Assembly: GCA_902651635.1 (NCBI GenBank)
Contig: CACRSC010000029.1
Span: 14,224 to 57,582, forward strand
DNA from: Mastigamoeba balamuthi
Lineage: Eukaryota; Evosea; Mastigamoebida; Mastigamoebidae
Reading direction: 5' to 3'
Length of the DNA: 43,359 nucleotides
The notes beneath the pieces are model-generated. The model was not told where the DNA came from. It made no database searches and saw nothing but the letters and a program-made list of their open reading frames with translations. The first letter of the stretch is position 1. Each line of letters opens with the position of its first letter. Below are positions 33,601 through 43,359 of this stretch, in pieces. The position numbers and the translations under genes are program-made.

Positions 33601-35645
33601 CCCAGGGCTCCTCGGAGCCGCTGCGCAGCCTCGCGCTGGCCCTGCGCACGAACGGCAACGACACAGAGGCGTACAGCGTCCTGCTGGCCAAGAGGAGCAG
33701 CACGACCGAGCCGCTGCTGCAGGAGCTCGCGTACGACCTGTACGGAGCGGAGGGCGTCGCCGACGTGACGTCCACGTACGCCGCGGGGCCCGACGAGGAC
33801 CCGGACGCCGCGTCGGTCGCCACCAAGTCGGCGGTGGCGCTGCTGCTCTCCAAGGGGCACAAGAAGTGCGCCGTCAAGGTGGCGCTCAAGACGGCCTTTG
33901 GCCACTGCGACCTCGTGTCGGCCACCACCGCCCTCGAGACCGCCGCGCTGGCTTCCGAGGACGCCCCGAGCCCCGAGATGATCGTGCACGGCTTCCTCGG
34001 CCAGCACCCCACCGTCGAATGGCAGACCTTCGCCGCGGCAAAGTGCTACGAGGTGGGCTTCGTCGACACGGGCCGCAAGCTCGCGCACGCCCTGCTCGCG
34101 GTGCGCCTCTCCCGCACTTCCCTCACCAGAGCGCCTGCTGACAGGCCCCCCCAGGGTAAGCTGGAGGCGATCCACGTCGAGAACCTGTGGAGGCACGCGG
34201 CCAAGTACACGCGGGACCCGGGGCAGCTGATGGGCACGTTCCAGGCGGTCATCACGCGCGAGTGCGAGCCCAAGGCGGTCGAGACCATCGCGCGGGTGGC
34301 CGATGAGCTGGTGCCCGACAAGCCGGCGGTGGCCGAGATGGTGAGGCTGGCGGCCGCGCGCTACTTCACGCTGTACAAGCCCCCGCTGAGCGCGTCGGGG
34401 TTCCTGATCTGGGCCGTCAAGCAGCAGGGCCCCGTCCTGCCCCCGAACCTCATGGCCGTCCAGCTCGCCGGGTGGCTCCCGCTGCTCACGCGCAGGGGGG
34501 CAGTCGTCATCCTCAAGACTCTGCACGAGACGGGCAACGCCGCGACCTCGCAGTTCGGCGAGCAGGCGCTCAGCGAGGCCGCGACCGACGACCCGGGCGC
34601 CTGGGGCGACGGCCTCGCGTGGGCGCTGGCGCAGAACGTCCTCTCGCCCGCCGTGTTGGCCAAGATCGCCCTCGCCAACGCCGACAGGCTCGGCCCGGCG
34701 TTCGCGGGGGCCGTCCAGGGGCTGATGGACTGCCTGGTGGCCACCGCACAGGAGAGGCTGCCGAAGGAGCTCGACCTGTTCGTGCCCGTCGGGATGATAG
34801 TGGCGACCACGGGCGCCGCGCCGGCCAAGTCGGCGGTCGAGCTGGCCAAGTGGACGGGCAACGCGCCCCTCAGGAGGAAGAGCGTGCTGGGGCTCATACA
34901 CCACGACGCCAGCGCCGTGGTCGAGGCCTCGGGGCTGCAGCTGCCCCAGGAGACGGTCGACGCTCTGGCGCAGCGCTCGCAGTCGTCGCGCCGTGTAGCG
35001 CTGCTGCTGCAACTGCCCGACGCGCGCGAGTTCCACGACCTCGCGATGTGCATTGCGCTCGCCGAGGAGGACGTCGCCGAGAGGGCTGAGTGCCTCAAGG
35101 CGCTGGACGATGTCTTCGGCTCCCTGACGCCCGTGCTGAAGGAGCGCTTCTTCATTGGCCTCGACTCGATCGTCTGGCGCGACTACAGGAAGCACAACCC
35201 CGCCGCTGACGCCACCGCGAGCCTGCTGGTCAAGGTGCCCCGGAATCTGATCCCCTCCCACCTCCTTTCCGTGGTGTAGGGACCCCCTCTCACAGCGATG
35301 CGGGCAGAGGAGGAAGCCGGAGCTGTTCTTCTCGCACGAGGAGATGACGGCGATGAGGGCGATGCTCAAGCAGAAGATGCCGCCCGTGCTCCAGACCTAC
35401 CAGATCATCATCCAGGCGCTCAACTCGCTGCACGAGATCCACCGTGTCGTGCGTCTCTCCCCTCCGTGCTTTCCCGTTGTGTTCCACTAATGGCACCGCG
35501 CCCACACGAACAGCACTCGCGCAGGGAGGGGTTCAAGGAGCTGTGCGACATAGTATGCGAGTGGCAGTCAGACCGCAAGCCGTTCCAGGCCCAGCTGCGC
35601 GCCGAGATGGTGGGCTGGGGCCTTGCGGCGCCCCACTTCGTATAG
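30675..35645 (+). CDS. Large alpha-helical protein of unknown function (1,542 residues)
   Basis: Six exons: 30675-31703, 31782-31919, 32004-34100, 34155-35234, 35296-35448 and 35514-35645. All phases are zero and consistent. The N-terminal 200 residues are disordered, Pro/Ser/Arg-rich, with one CX2C-type pair (CQTAVGCPDC). From about residue 200 to the end the chain is almost entirely amphipathic helices rich in Leu, Ala, Arg and Glu (RLVLSGHAIAALPLVRLLRV, LLRRATPEMLRMAASGLERR), typical of an ARM/HEAT- or TPR-like solenoid, though I cannot define a repeat unit. No membrane span, signal peptide or catalytic motif is seen. The final exons (ELFFSHEEMTAMRAMLKQKM, FKELCDIVCEWQSDRK) are well formed and look conserved. 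I do not recognise the family; a scaffold role is inference. The 54-nt intron at 34101-34154 is in frame and stop-free. Confidence 0.75.
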
Positions 35646-35946
35646 AACCTCGTGTGCTCGGACCACCGCATCCGATCCACTCTGTTCTGACGGAATGGCG
35701 TCCTCTCTGCGTCGCCGGCCCGTCCTCCGCTGACACACCACACGGCACACACGCCGACACCGCTGGCCAGCCGAGTCTACGACTCGATGATGGCCATGCA
35801 ACTTGTACACAAATCCCCCCAATAGGTGTGCAGAAATACATCACGACAGGCTTAAAAGATGCTCCACGACTCTGAATACCCTTGCAGCGAATCCAAACGA
35901 CCAACAGGACGTTTTTCACGGTCTCTCTCTGAGTTCGTCACCGCCC
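35646..35946. other. Convergent intergenic gap
   Basis: The 3' flanks of the helical protein gene and the actin gene; nothing else is seen. Confidence 0.5.
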
Positions 35947-37102
35947 CTAGAAGCACTTCCATTGGACGACCGCTGGCCCCGACTCGTCATACCTGACGCA
36001 ATTGAGCAAAAAGAAAGCGGGAGGGGTGGACACACTCCTCCTTGGAGATCCACATCTGCTGGAACGCCGAGAGCGAGGCGAGAATCGAGCCGCCGAGCCA
36101 CACGGAGCAAACACGCTCCGGAGGCGCCACAACCCTGATCTTCGTTCTCGTCGGCGCGAGCTCCTCCATCTCCTTCTGCAGGCGGTCTGTGAAGCCGGGG
36201 AACATCGACGTGCCGCCTGAGAGCACAATGTTGCCGTAGAGGGCCTTGCGGATGCCGGCATCGCACCTCGAGACCGAGTCGATCGCCATCTCGTGGATGC
36301 CCGCTTCTCCCATGCGCAAGAGCGAGGGCTGGAACAAGGCCTCGGGGCAGCGGAAGCGCTCGTTGCCGAGGGCGATTACCTGCCCGTCTGGCAGCCTGTA
36401 CTTCTTCTCTCTCGCCGAGGCCCTCTGCATCTCCCGATCGAAGTCGCTGGCGACGTAGCAGAGCCTTTCCTTGATGCCGCGGACGACCTCACGATCGAGC
36501 ACGTAGCCCCGCTCCGCGAGGGTCTTCGCGAGTGAGTCGAGCAGGCCGCTGCCCGCGAGGTCCAGGCGCTGGATGGCGCGAGTCAGAGCGCAGCCCTCGC
36601 GGATGGGCACCGCGTGCGATACGCCGTCGCCAGTGTCGAGCACGATGCCCGTCGTGCGGCCCGAGGCGTAGAGCGCGAGGACGGCCTGGACGGCGACGTA
36701 CATGGCCGGCACGCTGAACGTCTCGAACATGGCCTGCGCCATCCTCTCGCGGCTGGCCCTGGGGTTCAGCGGCGCCTCTGTCAGCAGCACCGGGTGCTCC
36801 TCGGGCGCCACGCCCAGCTCGTTGTAGAACGTGTGGCGCCACACAGTGTCCATGCCGTCCCAGTCGGCCACGAGGCCGTGCTCGATGGGGCTCTTGATCG
36901 CCAGCATCCCGCGCATGGCCTGGGCCTCGTCGCCCACGTACGAGCCACTCAGGCCCACGCCAGCTGCCGTGGCGCCCGCCAGCCGCGGCCTGCCGACGAT
37001 CGAGGGGAACACGACCCTCGGGGCCTCGTCGCCCGCGAGGCCAGCCTTGCACGTCCAGCTGCCGCTGTCGATCACCAGCGCCGTCACGTCGGGTCCATAC
37101 AT
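35947..37102 (-). CDS. Divergent actin (actin-like paralogue)
   Basis: Two exons, 37102-36036 and 35992-35947, encode 370 residues; splicing restores the actin C-terminus [19 protein letters not shown]. Clear actin blocks: [116 protein letters not shown]. Gln and His of the hydrolysis site (VQAVLALY and GDGVSHAVP) are retained. Unusual: the acidic N-terminus is missing (MYGPDV); the first phosphate loop reads [10 protein letters not shown], Trp16 replacing the invariant Gly; the DNase I-binding loop HQGVMVGMGQ is replaced by [10 protein letters not shown]; and PIYEGYALPHA has become [11 protein letters not shown]. It is too close to actin to be a named Arp subfamily, so I read it as a fast-evolving paralogue, perhaps with altered nucleotide use or polymerisation. 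Confidence 0.88.
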
Positions 37103-37410
37103 CTCTGTGCCTCCCTTCTATGGACTGTGCGCTCTGCTTGCTCTCCGCTCGCTGACTGAGGAGCGGTTGTGGGTGCACGAGATATCCGATTCTCTGTCGG
37201 TCAGACCCCAAAACGGGTGATTACACACGTAATTGACTTTGGCCACACCGGTTTCGGCAATAAACCTGATCTTCCGGCACCCTAGAACCGGCGCCGAAGC
37301 AAGACATGATGCCCTACAATGCACTGCGACAAATACGCAACTTGGGGCTCAAAAGGCGACGCCCTATCGAAGTTCAACAGCGATTTTCCTTCTCATTTCG
37401 GGGCGTACTT
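37103..37410. promoter_or_regulatory. Upstream region of the divergent actin gene
   Basis: 308 bp; CGGATATCTCG occurs on the minus strand about 70-80 nt upstream of the actin ATG. No other element is seen. Confidence 0.4.
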
Positions 37411-38830
37411 TCAGCAGGTGGAGCCTTGGTCCAGGGGGAAAGAGGTCGCAGTGCCCGCAGCACAGAGGCCGAGGCCGGAATTGACCATGCGGAGGTCCTG
37501 CGGCAGGACAGAGGCCATCATCTCGTCGTCGGACAGTTCCCTCCCGTCCACAGAGACAGCTATCTCCGACAGCATGTTGCGGGGTGTGTGTAAGGGCTGA
37601 GACTGGGGTCCGACGACATCTCGAACGCACCGGTGGCCTAGAATAATCGCACGAGTCAGCGAGTCACTGGCGCTGGTTTCTGGGGGAGGGAAGAGAGCAA
37701 GCCGCACAGCAGATGTCTGCGGCCAGTTCCTGAGGATCTGGAACACAGATGGCCTTCTCTCGGGCTCCTGCCAGCAGCGACTGCCACCTCCTTGGGCGTC
37801 GATGGGTGGATATCTGGTACGGCCCCCTGCTGTTACTGCTGATGCTGATCGGGCTGCTGCGCTTGTACCACAACACCTCCCTGTCCCTGTCCTTGTCCTG
37901 ACGCAGTGGAGTGCGATACGGACGAGGACTTGCTCGACGCGACCAGGGTCGAGTACAGATCAGCGGGGAGGAACAGCTCCCACAACACAATCCCGAATGC
38001 TGGATTGATGTGTGATGTGAGGCCCATTGTTGCACAATAATGGGATGAATACCGAAAACGTCTGTGGCGGTCGTTGCTGGCTTGCCGTCGATGAGCTCGG
38101 GGGCCAGGTTGGACTTCCTTCTCGCCGAGTTGCCCGCCGACGAGTTCTTTCCCTTGGAGCACCAGAAGTCGCAGATCTTGGTCACCATGCTCCCGTCAAT
38201 CTGTGAGTGGAGAACACATGTCATTCAGCAGCACCAGGAGGCAATCGTGCGAGAGGTCGTTCCATCAGGGACTGGCTGGACAGGTTTCCGTGGACCACAG
38301 AGGCTTGGCAGAGTGCAAGTACGCGAGCCCCTTGATCGTGTCCTGCGAAGAGTTGTCAGCCAAGAGAGTTGTGGACTCTTGAGAGCAAACTCACGAAAGC
38401 GATTGCGACTTGGTTGTAGTAGTTCATGTTCTGCTTGTTCTTCTTCAGGTGCTCGTGCAGCGACCCCGACGCCATGTACTCTGTGGTGGTGTGCATCGCC
38501 AGGTGAGCCAGAGGGAGGAAGGGGTCTGAGAGAAATGGCTTCTGTGGTACCGCTGACTATGAGGAGGTCCTTGTTGCTCTCGCTGTACCCCAGCATCATC
38601 ATCAGGTTGGGGTGGTGCACGCTGTGCATCAGGGCCATCTCCGCCTTAATGACCTTGAGGTCCACCTTGGTGATGGTTGTCTTGTCGACGACTGTGATTG
38701 CCACGGGCGTCCCGTGCCAGTCGCCGTTGTGCACAGTCCCGAACTGGCCTTGCTGATGCACTCCCCAATCTCGAGCTCGCTCCTCTGAGTACCCTCAGGT
38801 CTTGGTCGAAGTCGGCAGACGAGAGGGGCC
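37411..38830 (-). pseudogene. Decayed tandem copy of the receptor's kinase-like domain
   Basis: Exon and intron sequence matches the intact receptor at 39476-40880 from its RSELEIGE block to the last exon (TPRNMLSE...SDDEMMASVLPQDL), but it is broken many times. One G is missing in the glycine-rich loop (near 38750). One C is lost before the VHGNL block (near 38298). The donor after SLM is mutated from GT to GA (near 38263). One Trp codon is deleted near 38114. There is an in-frame TAA (near 37830) and a deletion of about 10 nt near 37785. The extracellular and membrane parts are absent; similarity stops near 38800-38830. Introns are kept and nearly identical (one 53-nt intron looks identical), so it arose by DNA duplication rather than by retrotransposition, and recently. 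Confidence 0.88.
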
Positions 38831-39475
38831 AGGCTAGAAGCGGAAGCACATGCAGACAGACTGGGCTCCCACTTGGGCACTGATGGCCTCATCTGGCGCA
38901 GAAAAACAACAGGCCTCACAGGAATACTGTGCACCACCCAGAGAAGGGAACAACAAGGGCAGCACTCGCCCCCAAAACGCCCTGGCCTCTACACCCACCG
39001 TTGACTGTGAAAGTTGTCGAACACTCTTCCACGTAGGTCGGTCCTGACAAGGGTTGCACCAGCACTGAAAAACGGTGCCTCCCCGATCTGCTGGCAACAG
39101 TAAGCTGCTGTCCCCTCTGTCGGAATGTGGGTCCGGGGCTACCAGGCACGCCATTGACTGGTCACATATCATAGGCCCAACATCGAACTCGAGGAAGAGA
39201 GTGTGCGTGTGCGTGTGTGGTGGTTTACTCACACCTACTACACAGTCTAGCACTTACATCCCCACGGGGCGCCTAAGGAGCAACCTAGGAATGGGGAGGT
39301 GGCGATGGGCCGAATGTGAGCAGCTGCTTGCTGCTCAATCGGGGTTTTCACCGGAACTACTGGCCATAATCACAGTTCACCGCAAGGCACAGAGGCGTTG
39401 ACGAAAACGAAACGGAGAAGAACAACCAACCTCAGAAGCAATAAACGGTGCGTTTTGCGCTCAGGGGATCTTCCC
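38831..39475. other. Spacer between pseudogene and intact receptor
   Basis: No similarity to the receptor ectodomain and no other gene recognised. A short (GT)n run lies near 39203-39223. Confidence 0.5.
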
Positions 39476-42400
39476 TCAAGGACGGACACTCAGCTCGGAT
39501 GAGCCTTGGCTAATTGGGAAGGCACTCATCGATCCCGTGGCGCCGAGGCCCAGGCCGGCATTGACCATGCTGAGGTCCTGCGGCAGGACAGAGGCCATCA
39601 TCTCGTCGTCGGACACATCCCTGCCATCCACAGACACCGACATCTCCGACAGCATGTTGCGGGGCGTCTGCGGCGAGCTCATGCTCAGGTCAGACGGCAT
39701 CTCGAACGCCCCGGCAGCCTTGAAAGAGAATCGCGTGAGTCACCGAGTCACAGCGATGGTTGCAGGCGGAGACGAGTCGCACAGCGAATGTCTGAGGCCA
39801 GTTCCTGAGGATCTGGAACACAGACGGCCTTCTCTCGGGCTCCTTCTGCCAGCAGCGACTCAGAAGCACTGCCACCTCCTTGGGTGTCGATGGATGGATC
39901 TCGGGCACGGCCCCCTGCTGCTGCTGCTGTTGTTGAGGCTGCATCTCGACGCCACCCTGCCCCTGTCCGCCTTGCCCGGACGCAGTGGAGTGCGACACAG
40001 ACACGGAAGAGGACTTGCTCGAGTCGACCATGGTCGAGTACAGATCAGCGGGGAGGAACAGCTCCCACAGAACAATCCCGAATGCTGGATTGATGTGTGA
40101 TGTGAGGCCCATTGTTGCACAATAATGGGATGAATACCGAAAACGTCTGTGGCTGTCGTTGCTGGCTTGCCGTCGATGAGCTCGGGGGCCAGCCAGTTGG
40201 ACTTCCTTCTCGCCGAGTTGCTCCCCGACGAGCTCTTTCCCTTGGAGCACCAGAAGTCGCAGATCTTGGTCACCATGCTCCCGTCAATCTGACAGATAGC
40301 GCAAATGCCATTCAGAATCGGAGAGGGGCACGTGGGTGTCGATGTACCATCAGGGACTGGCTGGACAGGTTTCCGTGGACCACAGGAGGCTTGGCAGAGT
40401 GCAAATAAGCGAGCCCCTTGATCGTGTCCTGCGAAGAGTTGTCAGCCAACAGTGATACAATCTGAACGCACGAAAGCGATTGCGACTTGGTTGTAGTAGT
40501 TCATGTTCTGCTTGTTCTTCTTCAGGTGCTCGTGCAGCGACCCCGACGCCATGTACTCTGTGGCGGTGTGCATCGCCAGGTGAGCCAGAGGGAGGAAAGG
40601 GGTCTGAGAGAAATGGCTTCTGTGGTACCACTGACGATGAGGAGGTCCTTGTTGCTCTCGCTGTACCCCAGCATCATCATCAGGTTGGGGTGGTGCAGGC
40701 TGTTCGTCAGGGCCATCTCTGCCTTGATTGTGTCGAGGTCCTCCTTGGTGATGGCCGTCTTGTCGATGACTCTGATCGCCACGGGCGTCCCGTGCCAGTC
40801 GCCGTTGTGCACAGTCCCGAACTGGCCCTTGCCGATGCGCTCCCCGATCTCGAGCTCGCTCCTCTTGAGCTTCTTCAGTGTCGACCTCCCGCTGTTCCTG
40901 ATCACGATGGCCGCGACCAGCAGCGAGCACACGATGGCGAATCCCGGGATGGTGGTGGACAGGATCACAGTGCGGTCGGTGTTGTCTTTCGACGGGACCT
41001 CCGGGGGATCAAACTCTAGGCCGCACCGCCGGAGCTCTCCGATGGAGAACGGGACCGCCTGGTAGAGAAGCCAGTTCCACTGCTCGACGTAGACTGTGTC
41101 CATGCCCTGGTTGCAGAGCCGCTCACCGCTGTCCTGGTCGAGGAACGGACCTGCGGTGAGCGAGTTGTCGATCTTGAAGTACTTCTTGGTGTAGATCGTG
41201 TCGAGCAGCATCTGCGACGTGACCTCTGTGGCCGCGGCGTACCTGGAGTCCTCGCTCATGCTCTGCAGCACAGCAGAGAGGAACCTGCCAATAACGAAGG
41301 TCTCGAAGGGGATCTGCAGCTGTTTGTCGTACGAGACCCAGCTCTCGAAGTTCTTGCGCAGCGCGTTGCTTGACGACAGCGACGAGAGAGTCGGAGTGAT
41401 AGACGTGCGGTACAACTTCTCCCACTTGCCGTTGCTGAATATCAATTTGTAGAACATGTCGTTGTCGATGATGACAGACGTTGTGAGCGCTGGGCACGTC
41501 GGGCACGCGCTCGCAACTCTCTTCATCAACTCCCAGGCGTCGTCGACGGGCGCAATGTAGATGAACGCGTCACCAGGCACGGCTGCCTCTGCCCTGCGTG
41601 TCGCCTCGTCGTCGGTGGCGTTGTCGACACTCCCGAACGCCTTGTTTTCGATTGTAACGTTGTCGATCAGCTGCGAGTCCGCGAGTGAGACGCAGTGGAA
41701 AGAGAGGGCAATGGCAGTCCCTGCGCGGACGAGGGGACAGACGTACTCCTTTATTGATTGACAGCTCCAGACCCTTGATGAAGTCAGTGGCAACCTCGCG
41801 GTGAGTCTCTTCGTTCCACATGACAATGAGCTTCTGTGCCTTCTCGTGGCGGATGAGGAACGCCCCCGCAGTGCGCGCCTCCTGATAGTACGACGCGAAC
41901 AGGTTGACAATGCCTCTGTTTGCGGTAGTTGGTGGGATGCATGTCAGCGGACTCGGAGACGATGAGGGAAGTACGAACCGACGGAACGGAGACCTCAGCG
42001 ATAGGAGCCCAGAGAGCGGCGCGATGTATGGGAGGAACTTTCCACCGTCCATGAGCTTCAACACACGCCCTGTATCGTTTTCGTCGAGTCCGGTAATCGC
42101 AATAGCCTTCGCTGAACGTTAGGCGTGGATTAGAGAGGTGGGAGGAAGGAGTACATTTCTGCCCTTGAGGGCCACAAGGTCTTTGGCGAAGTTGTAGGTG
42201 AGCGACGACGTCACTGCCATAAGCTTGTCTCCGTCGCTGTTGTGCGCGCTGATGCTCGATGTGAGCCCCAGCTGCCGGTACCAATTTGCTCCCGAAGGAA
42301 TGGAGGACTCGAAACCGATGATGGCCCTGCGTGACGTGCTGTTCCAACCAGAGGCCGTGCAGCCCGTGTACTTGAACGAGAACCAGCTGACGGTGCTGAG

Positions 42401-43359
42401 TGTCCCGCTGTCCATGTCCATCTGTGTCATGAAGACCTCATGTGCGCCCTGGTTGCAGAAGTCATCTGACGTCTGCGTGGCATCCGAGGTCCCGACGCCG
42501 TCGCCATAGGGCCCCAGCGTGTATCCGTTCAGGCTGAACGTCCGGATGTCGCGGAAGACCGTGCCGAGGAAGTGGGCACGTGTCAGGGGCCATCCGTAGA
42601 GCTCGAGAGCCCGTGTCGCCACCATCGTGATCAGGCGCCCCGCGATGAACCCCTCGAGTGCCGCGTGGGTGAGGTTCTTGTGCGGTTGGTACTTGGCCAT
42701 CGCACTGATGAAGTCCCTGCACTTAAAGGTGAGCATTCCTGGACCTATGCTTCATTTGCGCACCCGAGGATCCGGATCTTCGATGTGGTATCGGTGGGCA
42801 AGGGGACCGTCTGGCTGAAGTAAACTGCCGAATAGAGCTGCGTGGAGAGCGTGGACCACGTGGACGAGGGCACAGCGCTGTAGAGCTCGTCTGCGGTGAC
42901 CCAGCCCATGGCCACGTACAGCACGTTCTTCTTCTGCTGCCGCGCCATCTCTTGCAGCACCGCCCCAGACATGCTCCCCGACGCCACCAGCACCACCGCC
43001 TGTGGGTCCCCGTGCTCGCACAGCGCGCTCACGGCCTTGCTCGCCATGACGCTCAGGTCGCTCGCAGACGTGACGACGGGGCTGCCGTACTGCGAGAGCA
43101 GCGGGGCACCGTACGAGACGAGCATCGCCTTGAGGTAGTCGACGGCCACAGACGCGAAGGACGTGGTCTGGAAGAAGATGCTCGTGCGGTTGAGCAAGTC
43201 CCAGCTGTTGGCCAGCAGCGACACGATGGCGCTCAGCTCGTCCCCTCCCCCGGGCCGTGTCAGCACGATGCCCGTCCGCCTGTCGGTCCCGGTGGTGTTC
43301 TGCATGACTTGTGATCGTGTACGGAGTGTCTGGCTGCTCGTCAGCGCTCCCACAAACGG
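39476..43359 (-). CDS. Receptor with tandem periplasmic-binding-like ectodomains, one TM span and a kinase-like (pseudokinase) domain; 5' end beyond window
   Basis: Ten exons in the window: 43359-42764, 42716-42155, 42106-41979, 41915-41747, 41670-40629, 40557-40472, 40428-40348, 40288-40138, 40084-39783 and 39718-39476 (1,119 residues visible; start missing). Ectodomain 1 contains AVSALCEHGDPQAVVLVASG, THAALEGFIAGRLITMVATRALELYGWPLTRA and FCNQGAHEVFMTQM. Ectodomain 2 runs from FESSIPSG through RGIVNLFASYYQEARTAG to RLCNQGMDTVYVEQW. Both follow the type 1 periplasmic-binding (ANF/receptor-cyclase-like) plan. A membrane span (IPGFAIVCSLLVAAIVI, about 40905-40965) precedes a TKL-like kinase fold: GKGQFGTV, LLIVSEYMASGSLHEHL, WLAPELIDG, DVFAFGIVLWELF, CWQKEPERRPS. 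The hallmark motifs are changed: VAIR (Lys lost), HGN for HRD, DFW for DFG. A poly-Gln insert and a Ser/Asp-rich tail follow. Confidence 0.85.

Noticed and set aside
33249-35369. A 706-codon minus-strand frame opposite the large helical protein
   Set aside because: Antisense shadow: Arg/Gly/Leu/His-rich, no motif, and the plus strand gives a clean six-exon gene.
35986-36035. Actin with an aberrant C-terminus ([15 protein letters not shown])
   Set aside because: Those residues are a 43-nt intron read through; splicing restores YDESG...WKCF.

Overview
The window is nuclear DNA of a eukaryotic microbe with a GC-rich, compact, intron-rich genome. Most genes are split by short introns, often 45-125 nt, and reading frames only join correctly after splicing. 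It encodes eukaryote-only proteins: an actin, a GT3-type glycogen synthase, the SAGA subunit Sgf11, enhancer of rudimentary (ERH), a BAR-like/RhoGAP protein, a calponin-homology protein and a receptor with a kinase fold. A free-living amoebozoan (for example an archamoeba or acanthamoeba relative) is my best guess. That is inference from the gene set only, with low confidence.

Layout from left to right: an intramembrane rhomboid protease (-); a long AT-richer gap with a degenerate tandem repeat; a secreted permuted papain-fold enzyme (-); an amino-acid permease (+); a PMP3-type proteolipid (+); ERH (-); Sgf11 (+); an unknown coiled-coil protein whose intron holds a minisatellite (-); a coiled-coil protein with a C-terminal CH domain (+); an AT-rich island carrying a one-exon secreted protein (+); an endonuclease/exonuclease/phosphatase-fold enzyme (-); a BAR-like/RhoGAP protein (+); a Sel1-repeat protein (+); glucose-6-phosphate isomerase (-) head-to-head with glycogen synthase (+); a 1,542-residue helical protein of unknown function (+); a divergent actin (-); a decayed tandem copy of a kinase-domain gene (-); and the intact receptor it was copied from (-), which runs off the right edge.

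Functional links: GPI interconverts fructose-6-P and glucose-6-P, and glucose-6-P is the classical activator of this type of glycogen synthase. The two genes share one promoter region. The actin, CH-domain and RhoGAP genes point to a dynamic actin cytoskeleton. The right-hand receptor has two tandem periplasmic-binding-protein-like ectodomains, one membrane span and a kinase-like domain in which all three hallmark motifs are altered. It is a sensing receptor that probably signals without phosphotransfer.

Two genome-level signals stand out. At least four introns use GC-AG ends where no in-phase GT donor of reasonable length is available. An identical 16-nt element lies at nearly the same distance and in the same orientation upstream of two unrelated start codons.
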